A stretch of DNA of 64,000 bases from Hyphomonadaceae bacterium (lineage in GTDB: Bacteria; Pseudomonadota; Alphaproteobacteria; Caulobacterales; Hyphomonadaceae), in contig JALHLR010000022.1 of the NCBI GenBank assembly GCA_022844475.1, forward strand, positions 1-64,000. Reading direction: 5' to 3'. The notes below the pieces were generated by a model, which was not told the origin of the DNA, did no database searches, and was given only the letters and a program-made list of their open reading frames with translations. Position numbers and translations under genes: made by a program. Position 1 is the first letter of the stretch. The number at the start of each line of letters is the position of its first letter. Positions 17,693 to 27,323 of this stretch are shown here, one piece after another.

Positions 17693-18832
17693 ATGCAGAT
17701 CTTCAAGCGGTCCGATACATCGCCCCTCGCCGAATGGTGGCGCACGGTCGACAAGGGTCTGATCGCCGCGGCGCTTATCCTGCTGGGCGCAGGCATCGTG
17801 CTGTCGCTGGCGGCGGGGCCGGCGGCGGCGGCCAAGCTGGACATCGAGGACCCCTTCCACTTCGTCTACCGGCAGGCGGGGTTTGTCCTTGCCGCCATCG
17901 GCATCCTGCTCGGCTCGTCCCTGCTCGATCCGGTGTGGGCGCGGCGTGTCTGTCTTGCCCTGTTCGTGCTGTGCTTCCTGCTGATGGCGGGGCTGCTGCT
18001 TTTCGGGCATGAGGCAAAGGGCGCGACGCGCTGGATCAGATTGTGGGGAACCACTTTCCAGCCATCCGAGATCATCAAGCCGGCACTGGTTGTGTTGACG
18101 GCATGGCTGCTGGCGCAGCGTGACAAGTTTCCGGCAGGGCCATGGGCGCCGATCGCCTTTGCCTTCTACGCCGTGACGGTGGGGCTGTTGCTGCTGCAGC
18201 CTGATGTCGGCCAGTCTGCGCTGGTGACGGCGGCGTTTGTCATCGTGTTCTTCGTGGCTGGCCTGCCCTGGATATGGGTGGGCGTCTTCGCGGTTCTTGG
18301 CACGATCCTGCCCGTGCTGCTCTATTCGATCATCCCGCACGTGCGCTTCCGCGTCGACTCCTTCCTCAACCCCACCGACTACGACACCTACCAGATTGAC
18401 AAGGCGCGGCAGGCGATCGAGCGCGGCGGGCTGTTCGGCGTTGGGCCGGGCGAGGGCACGGTGAAGCGCGTGCTGCCGGATGCGCACACCGACTTCGTCT
18501 ATGCCGTGGCGGGCGAGGAATTCGGGCTGATCCTGCTCGTCCTGCTCACCGTGATCTTCGCGGTTATCGCAATCAAGGGCATCATGGAAGCCTCGAAGCA
18601 GGCCGACATCTATCAGCGCGCCGCTGGCGTTGGCCTTTATGCGATCTTTGGCCTGCAGGCCGCGGTCAACATGTCGGTGAACCTGTCGCTGATCCCGCCA
18701 AAGGGGATGACGCTGCCGCTTGTTTCCTCAGGTGGATCGTCGCTGCTCGGTTCGGCGCTAACACTCGGACTTGCGCTGGCGCTCACGCGCAGGCAGCCGG
18801 AATCCACACTTTCGCATCTGAGGCACGTATGA
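17693..18832 (+). CDS. ftsW: septal peptidoglycan glycosyltransferase FtsW
   Basis: A 379-residue SEDS-family membrane protein that polymerises lipid II at the septum with FtsI. About ten TM segments are seen. Conserved parts are GATRWIRLWGTTFQPSEIIK, LLLQPDVGQS, the large periplasmic loop with HTDFVYAVAGEEFG, and the C-terminal NLSLIPPKGMTLPLVSSGGS. Its stop overlaps the murG ATG, giving the usual murD-ftsW-murG order. Confidence 0.96.
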   Translation: MQIFKRSDTSPLAEWWRTVDKGLIAAALILLGAGIVLSLAAGPAAAAKLDIEDPFHFVYRQAGFVLAAIGILLGSSLLDPVWARRVCLALFVLCFLLMAGLLLFGHEAKGATRWIRLWGTTFQPSEIIKPALVVLTAWLLAQRDKFPAGPWAPIAFAFYAVTVGLLLLQPDVGQSALVTAAFVIVFFVAGLPWIWVGVFAVLGTILPVLLYSIIPHVRFRVDSFLNPTDYDTYQIDKARQAIERGGLFGVGPGEGTVKRVLPDAHTDFVYAVAGEEFGLILLVLLTVIFAVIAIKGIMEASKQADIYQRAAGVGLYAIFGLQAAVNMSVNLSLIPPKGMTLPLVSSGGSSLLGSALTLGLALALTRRQPESTLSHLRHV

Positions 18833-19965
18833 CGTCTTCCCTGTCAACCGGGACCAAACCCCTCGTCGTGGTCGCCGCAGGTGGCACGGGCGGGCACATG
18901 TTTCCGGCCCAGGCCTTCGCCGACGAGATGCACGCGCGTGGCTGGACGGTGGCGCTGGTGACGGACGAGCGCGGCGCAAAGTATGCCACCAACTTTCCGG
19001 CCGACTGGCGCCTGCAGGTCGAGGCGGCGACGTTCGGATCCAAGCTGCCGCATAAGCTGCTGGCAAGCGCCCTGAAACTGCGCAAGGGCACGGCCGAGGC
19101 GCGCCGCAATTTCGAGAAGACCAAGCCGAAGATCGTTGCGGGGTTCGGCGGCTACCCTTCCTATCCCTCGCTCTCGGCCGCGCGCGCCATGCGCGTGCCA
19201 ATCGTCATCCACGAGCAGAACTCGGTGCTTGGTCGTGTCAACCGGCTGTTCGCGAAAAGCGCAAAGTTCGTTGCATGTGGATTCGACCGGCTCGACCGCC
19301 TGCCGCCCGGGGCGGAGGGGACCAAGCGCGTGGTCGGCAACCCGGTGCGCAATCCGATCAAGGCGGTGCGCGAAAGGCCTTATCCGGACCTCGACGATGC
19401 GGGTCCGCTCAATCTCCTGATCACCGGCGGCAGCCAGGGCGCGCGGCTGTTCGGCGATGTGATCCCCAAGGCGATTGTTGGACTCCCGGCGGCGCAGAAG
19501 GCGCGGCTGCACGTGGTTCAGCAGGCGCGGGAAGAACAGCTGGAGGCTGTCCGCGCAGTCTACAAGGACGCTGGCGTGAAGGCGACCGTCGAAGCCTTCT
19601 TTTCCGACATGCAGGACCGTCTGGCGGCAGCCCACCTCGTGATCGCGCGCGCGGGCGCATCGACCGTTACGGAACTCGCTGTGGCGGGGCGGCCGTCGAT
19701 CCTCATCCCGCTTGGTATCGCGATGGACGATCACCAGACCGCCAACGCCGAAGGCATGGTGACAGGCGCTGCGGCCGACGTTGTTCCCGAGCCGAAGTTC
19801 AATGTCGAGGCGTTCACGCCCTTGCTGCTTGAACGCCTAACCAACTCCGGCGTGCTGAAGGCGCGTGCCCGCGCCGCCTGGCAGCTGGGCAAGCCAAACG
19901 CCGCGAAGGAGCTGGCCGATCTTGCGGAGCAGGCGGCGGGTGTGTCAGCAAGGGCGAATGCGTAG
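18829..19965 (+). CDS. murG: lipid II synthase MurG (GlcNAc transferase)
   Basis: A 378-residue GT28 glycosyltransferase that converts lipid I to lipid II on the inner face of the membrane. The glycine-rich loop [17 protein letters not shown], the second loop [11 protein letters not shown] and the donor-binding [21 protein letters not shown] are all present. It overlaps ftsW by 4 bp and murC by 8 bp. Confidence 0.97.
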   Translation: MTSSLSTGTKPLVVVAAGGTGGHMFPAQAFADEMHARGWTVALVTDERGAKYATNFPADWRLQVEAATFGSKLPHKLLASALKLRKGTAEARRNFEKTKPKIVAGFGGYPSYPSLSAARAMRVPIVIHEQNSVLGRVNRLFAKSAKFVACGFDRLDRLPPGAEGTKRVVGNPVRNPIKAVRERPYPDLDDAGPLNLLITGGSQGARLFGDVIPKAIVGLPAAQKARLHVVQQAREEQLEAVRAVYKDAGVKATVEAFFSDMQDRLAAAHLVIARAGASTVTELAVAGRPSILIPLGIAMDDHQTANAEGMVTGAAADVVPEPKFNVEAFTPLLLERLTNSGVLKARARAAWQLGKPNAAKELADLAEQAAGVSARANA

Positions 19966-21373
19966 ATCCATCCCCTTCGACGTCGGCGCGGTACATTTTG
20001 TCGGCATAGGCGGCATCGGCATGTCCGGTATTGCCGAGGTCATGCTGAACCTTGGCTATCAGGTATCCGGCTCCGACATGAAGGCGAGCGCGAATACTGA
20101 TCGTCTCGCCAAGCGCGGCGCCAAGATCATGATCGGCCACAAGGCCGAGAATATCGAGGGCGTCGGCGCGCTGGTGATCTCGACCGCCATCAAGGGCGGC
20201 AACCCAGAAGTCGATGCGGCGCGGGCACGGGCCATTCCGGTGGTGCGGCGGGCGGACATGCTGGCCGAGCTGATCCGGCTGAAGTGGACTGTTGCGATCG
20301 CCGGCACGCACGGCAAGACGACGACGACATCGATGGTGGCGGCGCTGCTCGATGGCGTGGGCCTTGATCCGACCGTGATCAATGGCGGCGTGATCAATGC
20401 CTATGCCTCGAATGCCAAGCTCGGGCAGGGCGAGTGGATGGTGGTGGAGGCTGACGAAAGCGACGGCACCTTCACCAAGCTGCGCCCGACGGTCTGCATC
20501 GTGACCAACATCGATCCCGAGCACATGGATCACTACGGCTCGATGGAAGCGCTGCGGAAGGGTTTCGATACCTTCGTCGAGAATCTGCCGTTCTACGGCT
20601 TCGCGGTACTTTGCGCAGATCACCCCGAAGTGCAGGCGCTGGCCTCGCGCATCCCGGATCGGCGCCGCATCACCTATGGCTTCAATCCACAGTCGGACCT
20701 GTGGGCCGTGAACGTGCAGCCGGAAGCCGGCGGATCGGTGTTCGATCTCGTCCTGCGTTCGCGCGGCGAGACCGACCAGACGCGCTGGGTTGGCCTGCAG
20801 CTGCCGATGGCGGGCCGCCACAATGTGCAGAACTCGCTGGCGGCCATTGCGGTGGCGCGCGAGCTTGGCGGCACGGAAGAACAGATCCGCGCAGCTCTGC
20901 TGAGGTTCGGCGGGGTCAAGCGCCGCTTCACGCCGGTGGGCGACTGGAATGGCGTGAAGATCATCGACGACTACGGCCACCATCCCGTGGAGATCGCCGC
21001 CGTCATGCGCGCCGCGCGCGATGTCCAGGGCCGCGACAAGCGCGTGATCGCCGTGGTGCAGCCGCACCGCTACACGCGCCTGCGCGATCTGTTCGAGCAG
21101 TTCTCGACCTGCTTCAATGATGCGGACGAAGTCTATGTCGCGCCGGTCTATGCGGCGGGCGAGCTGCCGATCGACGGCATCAGCCACGAGAGTCTGGTCA
21201 AGGGGCTCATCAACCATGGCCATCGCTCGGCGAAGGCGATCGGATCGCTTACGGAACTACCTTCCGTGGTGCGTAACGCTGTGAAGACGAATGACGAGAT
21301 GGTGGTCTGTCTCGGCGCGGGCGACATCACAACGTATGCAAATGCGCTGGCGGATGACCTGAAGCGCGGCTGA
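19958..21373 (+). CDS. murC: UDP-N-acetylmuramate-L-alanine ligase MurC
   Basis: A 471-residue ligase for the first peptide step (L-Ala onto UDP-MurNAc). The start chosen, [10 protein letters not shown], has AAGGG 3-4 bp upstream and overlaps murG by 8 bp. Motifs: [17 protein letters not shown] (UDP-binding), [11 protein letters not shown] (ATP loop), [23 protein letters not shown] and [10 protein letters not shown]. The downstream 140 bp before the next gene contains an inverted repeat GGGTT-AAC-AACCC (about 21403-21415). Confidence 0.97.
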   Translation: MRRSIPFDVGAVHFVGIGGIGMSGIAEVMLNLGYQVSGSDMKASANTDRLAKRGAKIMIGHKAENIEGVGALVISTAIKGGNPEVDAARARAIPVVRRADMLAELIRLKWTVAIAGTHGKTTTTSMVAALLDGVGLDPTVINGGVINAYASNAKLGQGEWMVVEADESDGTFTKLRPTVCIVTNIDPEHMDHYGSMEALRKGFDTFVENLPFYGFAVLCADHPEVQALASRIPDRRRITYGFNPQSDLWAVNVQPEAGGSVFDLVLRSRGETDQTRWVGLQLPMAGRHNVQNSLAAIAVARELGGTEEQIRAALLRFGGVKRRFTPVGDWNGVKIIDDYGHHPVEIAAVMRAARDVQGRDKRVIAVVQPHRYTRLRDLFEQFSTCFNDADEVYVAPVYAAGELPIDGISHESLVKGLINHGHRSAKAIGSLTELPSVVRNAVKTNDEMVVCLGAGDITTYANALADDLKRG

Positions 21374-21514
21374 GTGCGGCGGGTTCACAGCGCCGTCCAG
21401 CAGGGTTAACAACCCCTGAAATCCGCACCGGCTCGTGGTTAGGCTTACGGTAACCTCGTGCATGCTTCTGGACGGATAACCGGCGCCGGGCGCCGTCATT
21501 GCAGATACGGACCA

Positions 21515-22267
21515 ATGAAGAAGACGCATTCCATCATCGCCGCATGCGCCGGCCTCGTCATCGCCCTGACGGGTGGGCTCGTGGTCGGCAACTGGCGCAC
21601 GGCCGAGGCGACGTCCAAGCAGCCGCAATTCGCGCGGCCCAATTCGCTCAGCTATGCGCGCCCCGCCGCCGACGATCTCACGCGCTATGGCGTGCTCGGC
21701 GACGACCAGACGCGCGCGAAGTTGTCGACCGATCTTGCGGCCTGCCGCGCCGCGCTGAAGGCTGCGGGCGTGTCGTTCAACCTCGTTCCAGCGAAGAGCC
21801 AGGGCGCCTGCGGCTATGGCGAAGCGCTTGAAGTGAAGGCTTCGCTCGCGTCCTTCACGCCGAATCCGGGCGCCCCGGAAGACCTGCCGATGACCTGCGA
21901 TCTCGCAGCCCGACTGCACATGTGGGAGCGCCACATCGTCATCCCCGCGGCGGAGAAATACCTCGGCTCGCCTGTCGTCGACATCAAGGCGTTCGGCACA
22001 TTCCAGTGCCGCACCGTCGCCGGACACGACAAGCTGTCGGAGCATTCATTTGCGAAGGCCGCCGACATTGCCGGATTCGTACTGGCGGACGGGCGGGAGA
22101 TCAGCGTGCTGGAGGATTATTACGGCAAGGGCGCCAAGGGCGATTTCCTCCGCGAGATCCGCCAGCGTGCATGCGACCTGTTCGATGTGACGCTTGGGCC
22201 CGACTACAACGAAGACCACGCCAACCATTTCCACCTTGATGTGGGCGGTCAGCGCGCCTGCCGTTGA
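21515..22267 (+). CDS. extensin-like C-terminal family protein, putative periplasmic peptidase
   Basis: A 250-residue protein with an N-terminal membrane anchor or signal (about residues 7-24). It belongs to the extensin_2-type family of alphaproteobacteria. The zinc-ligand pattern of LAS/M15 peptidoglycan peptidases is visible: H177-x6-D184 in HSFAKAAD, and H238-F-H240 in NHFHLD. Cysteines at about 71, 108, 129, 166, 222 and 250 may form periplasmic disulphides. It is inserted between murC and murB, which in most relatives are adjacent. A wall-hydrolase role is an inference from motif and context. Confidence 0.75.
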   Translation: MKKTHSIIAACAGLVIALTGGLVVGNWRTAEATSKQPQFARPNSLSYARPAADDLTRYGVLGDDQTRAKLSTDLAACRAALKAAGVSFNLVPAKSQGACGYGEALEVKASLASFTPNPGAPEDLPMTCDLAARLHMWERHIVIPAAEKYLGSPVVDIKAFGTFQCRTVAGHDKLSEHSFAKAADIAGFVLADGREISVLEDYYGKGAKGDFLREIRQRACDLFDVTLGPDYNEDHANHFHLDVGGQRACR

Positions 22268-22309
22268 GGCGCACTGGTCTCAGACGCGGGCTCGCGCTAG
22301 ATCGCTTGC

Positions 22310-23266
22310 ATGAGTGCATTTCTTGATCGTCTTCCTCCTGTCCGCGGCAAGATCCTCGCGGATGAGCTACTTGCGCCCTTCACCTGGTTTCGTGTTGGCG
22401 GCGCGGCGGACGCGCTGTTCCTGCCGAGGGACGAGGACGATCTCGCCGGCTTTCTGTCGAGGCTCGATCCAATCATTCCGGTGACCGTGCTCGGTGCCGC
22501 GTCCAACGTCATCGTGCGCGATGGTGGGGTTGCTGGCGTTGTCGTTCGTCTCGGGCCTGCCTTCGGGAAGGTTGCGACCGGTGGGCTGCGCGTGACGGCG
22601 GGGGCAGCGGCGCTGGACGCGCGCGTGTCGGTTGCGGCGGCGAATGCCGGCATTGCGGGGATGGAGTTCTTCTCGGGCGTGCCGGGCACGATCGGCGGCG
22701 CGCTGCGGATGAATGCCGGCTGCTACGGCCGCGAGACAAAGGACGTGCTGGTCGAAGCGCGCGCGCTTACACGGGCTGGCAAGAGTGTGCGTCTTTCGAA
22801 TGCTGATTTCCATTTCAGCTATCGGCATACGGAAGCGCCCGAGGACCTGATTTTTGTCGAGGCGGTGTTCGAAGGAACGCCTGATGAGCCAGCGGCGATC
22901 CTCGAACGTATCGAAGCCTTGAAGGCGCGTAGGGAAACCACGCAGCCCATCCGCGAGAAGACGGGCGGATCGACGTTTGCGAATCCCGATCCGCCGGGCA
23001 CGCCGAACCAGCGCTCATCCTGGAAGCTGGTGGACGAGGCGGGTATGCGTGGCGCGCGGCGAGGCGGGGCGCAGGTGAGCGAACTCCATTGCAACTTCCT
23101 GCTCAACACCGGCGAAGCGACGGCGGCCGATATCGAAGGCCTCGGCGAGGATGTGCGCGCGGCGGTGAAGGCGAGGTCGGGCGTCGAGCTGCGCTGGGAG
23201 ATCAAGCGCATCGGACGGCCTGCTGTGGATGCGACGGTCGAAGGCTGTCTGGCGAAGGATGCGTGA
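22310..23266 (+). CDS. murB: UDP-N-acetylenolpyruvoylglucosamine reductase MurB
   Basis: A 318-residue FAD enzyme reducing enolpyruvyl-UDP-GlcNAc to UDP-MurNAc with NADPH. It has [30 protein letters not shown] (FAD site), GIPG-like [25 protein letters not shown], and [12 protein letters not shown] plus [18 protein letters not shown] toward the C-terminus. It is the last mur gene present; ddl, ftsQ, ftsA and ftsZ, which normally follow, are missing from the window. Confidence 0.96.
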   Translation: MSAFLDRLPPVRGKILADELLAPFTWFRVGGAADALFLPRDEDDLAGFLSRLDPIIPVTVLGAASNVIVRDGGVAGVVVRLGPAFGKVATGGLRVTAGAAALDARVSVAAANAGIAGMEFFSGVPGTIGGALRMNAGCYGRETKDVLVEARALTRAGKSVRLSNADFHFSYRHTEAPEDLIFVEAVFEGTPDEPAAILERIEALKARRETTQPIREKTGGSTFANPDPPGTPNQRSSWKLVDEAGMRGARRGGAQVSELHCNFLLNTGEATAADIEGLGEDVRAAVKARSGVELRWEIKRIGRPAVDATVEGCLAKDA

Positions 23267-23753
23267 GAGGCGGACCGCGATCGGGTTGCTGGTGCTGTCG
23301 CTCGCTGCTTGCCAGCCGGCGGTTGAGCCCCGCGCGCTCGACTCCCAAACTGCCACTGGCGAAGCACCCGAAGCCAAACCTGCGCTGCCCGCTGGTCACG
23401 CTCTCGTCGGCGGTCTTGAGGTCGGCATCGAAATCTCCCAGCCCCTCCGCGCACTGGGTACGGAGCCGTTCTGGGGCGTCGAGATCGAGTTCGACGAACT
23501 TGTCTTCAGCGGTGTCGATCGGCCTGAGGCGCGGATGGCCAACCCTGGGCCGAGCTTGCAGGAAGGGAATTTCGTCATCGCAGCAAGGGACACGGACGGC
23601 CAAACCTTCACGCTCACCATGCGCGAGGTCCAATGCTCGGATGGCATGAGCGACCGCGTCTACCCGCTCGAAGCCGAGGTGCAGTACAAGGGCGAAACCC
23701 TGAAAGGCTGCGCCAGCAGCCAGGCGGCCCTGGACGCCCTCCCTCCGCCTTGA
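23259..23753 (+). CDS. putative lipoprotein, COG3650-like
   Basis: A 164-residue exported protein with a lipobox LSLAAC near residue 16. The mature part contains [22 protein letters not shown], the motif that marks COG3650-type envelope proteins, and two later cysteines. The function is unknown. The ATG used overlaps the murB end by 8 bp, so it is probably the terminal gene of the dcw transcript, taking the place where ddl is usually found. Confidence 0.7.
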   Translation: MRERRTAIGLLVLSLAACQPAVEPRALDSQTATGEAPEAKPALPAGHALVGGLEVGIEISQPLRALGTEPFWGVEIEFDELVFSGVDRPEARMANPGPSLQEGNFVIAARDTDGQTFTLTMREVQCSDGMSDRVYPLEAEVQYKGETLKGCASSQAALDALPPP

Positions 23754-23784
23754 CCCCGAACGACACGAACCCGTGCCAAATCGC

Positions 23785-23813
23785 TTGCGCGCCAGCTCCC
23801 TATGCGCTACATA
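23785..23813 (+). promoter_or_regulatory. probable promoter of the PadR/HAAS-like operon
   Basis: TTGCGC at 23785-23790, a 17-bp spacer and TACATA at 23808-23813 make a reasonable sigma-70-type promoter 31 bp before the padR-like ATG. The -10 box overlaps the left arm of the operator palindrome. Confidence 0.5.
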
Positions 23814-23833
23814 CTGTGTGACACACACTGTAT
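23811..23833. promoter_or_regulatory. palindromic operator before the PadR-family gene
   Basis: Left arm ATACTGTGTG (23811-23820) and right arm CACACTGTAT (23824-23833) are inverted repeats with one mismatch in ten, separated by ACA. The site covers the probable -10 and transcription start and ends 10 bp before the ATG at 23844. PadR regulators commonly bind such dyads in their own promoters and repress, so autoregulation is likely. Confidence 0.7.
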
Positions 23834-23843
23834 GGGACATGGG

Positions 23844-24188
23844 ATGTCGGTTTCGGCGGATATCTTAGAGGCGCTCCGGCTGGAGCTGCGGCGTGGGACC
23901 CTGATCCTCGCCGTGCTGGGCACGCTGCGCTCGGAAAAATATGGCTACACACTGAAGGCCGAGCTGGGCGGACTGGGCATCGAGATCGAGGAAGGGGCGC
24001 TCTACCCGATGCTCCGCCGGCTCGAGACGCAGGGGCTGCTGACGTCCGAATGGCGCGAGGATGCGAAGCGCCAGAAGCGCTTCTACCGGCTCTCGGATGA
24101 TGGCGCAGCGGCGCTGACGCAGCTGGCCGGCGAATGGCGCGCGATGAACGCGTCGCTCTCAAGCATATTGAAGGGAGTTGGGTCATGA
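23844..24188 (+). CDS. PadR-family transcriptional regulator
   Basis: A 114-residue winged-helix protein. The PadR signature runs LRRGTLILAVLGTLRSEKYGYTL, then EEGALYPMLRRLETQGLL (wing/recognition region) and RFYRLSDDGAAALTQLAGEW. The ATG at 23844 is preferred over an upstream in-frame ATG at 23802, which lies before the operator and promoter. Its last codons overlap the next gene (ATGA). PadR proteins usually repress the adjacent membrane-protein gene and respond to an unknown ligand. Confidence 0.9.
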   Translation: MSVSADILEALRLELRRGTLILAVLGTLRSEKYGYTLKAELGGLGIEIEEGALYPMLRRLETQGLLTSEWREDAKRQKRFYRLSDDGAAALTQLAGEWRAMNASLSSILKGVGS

Positions 24189-25402
24189 ACCCGATCTGGG
24201 ACTATGTGAAAAAGGTCGAGCGCCATCTGCCGGCCGCGCGCCGCACGGAGGTTGCGGGCGCGCTCTATGCGACCCTCAAGGCGCGCAAGGAGACGATAGA
24301 GAAGGCGAAGGGCGCGAAGGCGACCGACGCCGAGATTGCCGACATGCTTGCCGCCGAGGGGGATCCGCTCCGGGTGGCCGAGCGAATCGCGGGTCCGTCA
24401 GGAGAGCATGATCTCGTGTCGCGCTATCTTGCATCGGTCGAGCGGCATCTACCGCGCGAGGGGGTGCTGGATGTGATGGCTGAGCTGCGCGAGGCGTTGC
24501 GTGCGAAGACCGAGGAGGCCGAGGAGCGGCTTGGTCGCGCGGCGAGCGCGGACGAGATCGCCGCGGTGCTGAAGGCGTTTGGCGCGCCGCCTGTGGTTGC
24601 GGCGCGCTATGAGGGGCGGATGCAGTTGATCGGGCCGGTGCTCTATCCCTGGTTCTGGCCGACGCAGCGCACCGCACTCGGCCTCGTGGCTGCCGTCTTT
24701 CTGGTGCTTACGGCGTTGCGCGCGTTGGGCACGGATCGTCCGATCCAGGCGGTGCTGGCGCGGATAGACAATCTGCTAGGGCTCGGCCTGATGGCGTTCG
24801 CCGCCGTGACACTGGTGTTCATCGCGGTGGAGCGCTGGGGCGATCCGGTGAAGCTGCTGGAGAACCGCTGGGATCCGACGTCGCTGCCGCGCGACAACAT
24901 CCGCAAGCCGCGCTCGCTGTTTGAATCGGGCGTGTCTGTGTTCTTCGACGTGCTGTTCATTCTGGTCTGGCTGAAGTTCGTGCCGTTCCCGAATGAGCTG
25001 CCGCTGCGCGACGGAGCGTCGGTGTCGATCGTGCTGTCACCGGCGTGGAGCGTGGTCTATTGGCCGATCCTTGCGTTGGCCCTCCTGTCTGCAGCGGGGC
25101 ATCTGCACGACATGGTGCGGCCGGCATGGAACCGGCTACGCTCGGGGATCAGCATCGTGAGTTATGTGGGCGGGCTGGCGGTGCTGGGCGTGTTGTTCCA
25201 GGGGCGGCCGTTCGTGGACGTGCAGCCGCGGCCGGGGACGAGCCCGGAAGAGCTGACGCGCGCCGTGGGTCTGGTGGACGGCTTGCTGCTGGTGTCGCTG
25301 GGCATCACGGCAGCGATCTGGGCGATTGCGCTGGGCGTCGAGGTGTGGCGGCAGGTGAGGGCGTCGCGCCTTTCGGGCGGTGCGGCGCTGATGGCGGCGT
25401 GA
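24185..25402 (+). CDS. multi-TM membrane protein with HAAS-like N-terminal domain, PadR partner
   Basis: A 405-residue protein. The first about 150 residues are soluble and contain two related helical units, each starting with a VERHLP segment (KKVERHLPAARRTEVAGAL; ASVERHLPREGVLDVMAEL). This resembles the HAAS/DUF1700 domains encoded next to PadR genes. The rest has about six hydrophobic segments. It overlaps the regulator by 4 bp, so the pair is a regulatory unit. Such proteins are thought to modulate their PadR or to sense membrane state; the actual role is unknown. Confidence 0.72.
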   Translation: MNPIWDYVKKVERHLPAARRTEVAGALYATLKARKETIEKAKGAKATDAEIADMLAAEGDPLRVAERIAGPSGEHDLVSRYLASVERHLPREGVLDVMAELREALRAKTEEAEERLGRAASADEIAAVLKAFGAPPVVAARYEGRMQLIGPVLYPWFWPTQRTALGLVAAVFLVLTALRALGTDRPIQAVLARIDNLLGLGLMAFAAVTLVFIAVERWGDPVKLLENRWDPTSLPRDNIRKPRSLFESGVSVFFDVLFILVWLKFVPFPNELPLRDGASVSIVLSPAWSVVYWPILALALLSAAGHLHDMVRPAWNRLRSGISIVSYVGGLAVLGVLFQGRPFVDVQPRPGTSPEELTRAVGLVDGLLLVSLGITAAIWAIALGVEVWRQVRASRLSGGAALMAA

Positions 25403-25471
25403 GTCCGGCTTGATAAGCGGGGCCAGAGATGAAAGCTGGTTCCGTCGGTCTCGGGTCGCGTTGGAGCTTGC

Positions 25472-27193
25472 ATGTCTTGTCGGATGAATCTGATCGCTGC
25501 CGGTCTTGCTGCACTTGCACTTGCGCTGGCTGCTGGCTGCACGAATGCAGCGCCACAGGCTGAACCGCTGCGCGGCGAGGCCATGGTGGCCGCGGCCGAT
25601 CCGCTGGCGGTCGAGGCGGGCCTCGAGATGCTTCGCCGGGGCGGCAGCGCCATCGACGCGGCGATTGCGGTTGAGATGACGCTCGGGCTGGTGGAACCGG
25701 AATCGTCCGGCGTCGGCGGTGGTGGGTTTCTCATCCACTACCGCGCGAGCGACGAAGCCATTGATGCATTTGACGGCCGCGAATGGGCACCGGCGGGGGC
25801 AACGCCGGATATGTTCCTCGTCGACGGCAAGCCGCTGTCGTTCGAGCTGGCGCAGGCGAGCGGCAAGTCAATCGGCACCCCGGCGCTGATCCCGATGCTG
25901 AAGATGGCCCACGAGCAGCACGGCAAGCTGCCGTGGGCGACCTTGTTCGAGCCGGCGATAAGGCTGGCGGAGGAAGGCTTTGTCGTCGGGCCGCGCCTGA
26001 GCCGCAGCCTGCTCAACAACAGGGCGATCTTCGAGGCCGATGCGCAGGCGCGGGCGATCTATCTCGATGCGGCGGGCAAGCCCTGGCCGCAGGGCCATGT
26101 TCTGAAGAACCCGCTCTATGCGCAGTCTCTGCGCTCCATTGCATCGGAGGGACCGAAGGCCCTGACGCATGGGCCGATCGCGGACGCAATCGTGGCGGCA
26201 GCGCAGCGGCAACCGCGTGCCGGCACGCTAACCCTGGCGGACCTCCAGGCTTATGCGCCGCGGCGGCTCGATCCGCTGTGCGGGTCCTTCCGCGTCTATC
26301 GTGTCTGCACGATGCCTAGCCCGAGTTCGGCGAATGCGATGCTGTCGATCCTCGGCCTCTATGAACGCGCGCGCCCGCAGCCGGACGGCCCTGAGAATGT
26401 GCAGGATTGGGCGGCTTATGTCTGGGCCAGCCGGCTCTCCTATGTCGACCGCGACCACTATATGGCGGATGACCGCTTTGTTCAGGCGCCGACCAGGGAG
26501 ATTGTGGCGCCGACCTATCTGGACGCGCGCGCGAAGCTGATCGACCTGTCGAAGGCGCCGCCTGCGATGCCGGTTGGCGCGCCAGCGGGAGAGGCGCTGA
26601 AGAACAAGTGGGGCAGCGAGGCGATGCAGGAGCATGGTACGACCCACCTTTCCATCGTCGACCATGACGGCAATGCCGTATCGCTGACGGCGACAATCGA
26701 GTCCGAGTATGGTGCACACCGCATGGCGGGCGGGTTCTGGCTCAACAATGAGCTGACGGATTTCTCGCTGCAGCCGGTGATCGACGGCAAGCCGGTTGCC
26801 AATGCAGTGGCGCCGCGCAAGGCGCCGCGCTCGTCCATGTCGCCTTCGATCATCACGGATAAAGACGGCGAGCTGGTGATGGTGGCGGGGTCAATGGGCG
26901 GCAGCACGATCATCGCGTCGGTGTCGCGCACGATCATCGGCGTGCTCGACTGGAAACAGACGCCGCAGGAAGCGGTTGGCACGGCAATGGTGTTCGCGCG
27001 CACACCGGAGATTTCGGTTGAGGCGGATCGCATGCCGAAAGCGATGTCGGATGCGCTGTCGGGGCTCGGATGGCGGGTGTCACGCGATGCGCATTACAGC
27101 GGCACGCACGCGATACTGGTGACGCCGCAGGGGCTCGTTGGCGGAGCTGACCCGCGCGAAGAGGGTAAGGCGATCGCTCTGCCGCCGCACTGA
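25472..27193 (+). CDS. ggt: gamma-glutamyltransferase, lipoprotein form
   Basis: A 573-residue Ntn-hydrolase precursor that cleaves or transfers the gamma-glutamyl group of glutathione in the periplasm. An N-terminal lipobox (ALAAGC, about residue 19) suggests anchoring to a membrane rather than a free signal peptide. GGSAIDAAIAVEMTLG and ESSGVGGGGFLI are in the large-subunit part. Autoprocessing should occur before T390 in HGTTHLSIVDHDGNAVSLT, and SSMSPSII and GSMGGSTI lie in the small subunit. It is likely monocistronic; a hairpin CCCGCA-N7-TGCGGG (27223-27241) without a T-run follows. Confidence 0.92.
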   Translation: MSCRMNLIAAGLAALALALAAGCTNAAPQAEPLRGEAMVAAADPLAVEAGLEMLRRGGSAIDAAIAVEMTLGLVEPESSGVGGGGFLIHYRASDEAIDAFDGREWAPAGATPDMFLVDGKPLSFELAQASGKSIGTPALIPMLKMAHEQHGKLPWATLFEPAIRLAEEGFVVGPRLSRSLLNNRAIFEADAQARAIYLDAAGKPWPQGHVLKNPLYAQSLRSIASEGPKALTHGPIADAIVAAAQRQPRAGTLTLADLQAYAPRRLDPLCGSFRVYRVCTMPSPSSANAMLSILGLYERARPQPDGPENVQDWAAYVWASRLSYVDRDHYMADDRFVQAPTREIVAPTYLDARAKLIDLSKAPPAMPVGAPAGEALKNKWGSEAMQEHGTTHLSIVDHDGNAVSLTATIESEYGAHRMAGGFWLNNELTDFSLQPVIDGKPVANAVAPRKAPRSSMSPSIITDKDGELVMVAGSMGGSTIIASVSRTIIGVLDWKQTPQEAVGTAMVFARTPEISVEADRMPKAMSDALSGLGWRVSRDAHYSGTHAILVTPQGLVGGADPREEGKAIALPPH

Positions 27194-27262
27194 CTTGATG
27201 CATTTACAACATTTTCTGGCTACCCGCAATTTAACTGCGGGCGCCGCTAGGTCAGCTGATTG

Positions 27263-27275
27263 TTGACACTGTCAA
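27263..27275. promoter_or_regulatory. perfect 13-bp palindrome upstream of the copper/haem lipoprotein gene
   Basis: TTGACA-C-TGTCAA is exactly self-complementary around one central base. Its left half is also a consensus -35 hexamer, but no -10 box stands at the right distance. It lies 49 bp before the ATG at 27324. It resembles an FNR dyad, but the spacing is one base short, so the binding protein is not identified. Confidence 0.4.
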
Positions 27276-27323
27276 TGCGGAGTAAGTTCCGCCGGAATCG
27301 GGTTCCAGGGAGACGACGCCGTC

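Noticed and set aside
27263-27275. FNR/Crp-type binding site
   Set aside because: Half-site spacing is one base shorter than TTGAT-N4-ATCAA and the inner bases differ.
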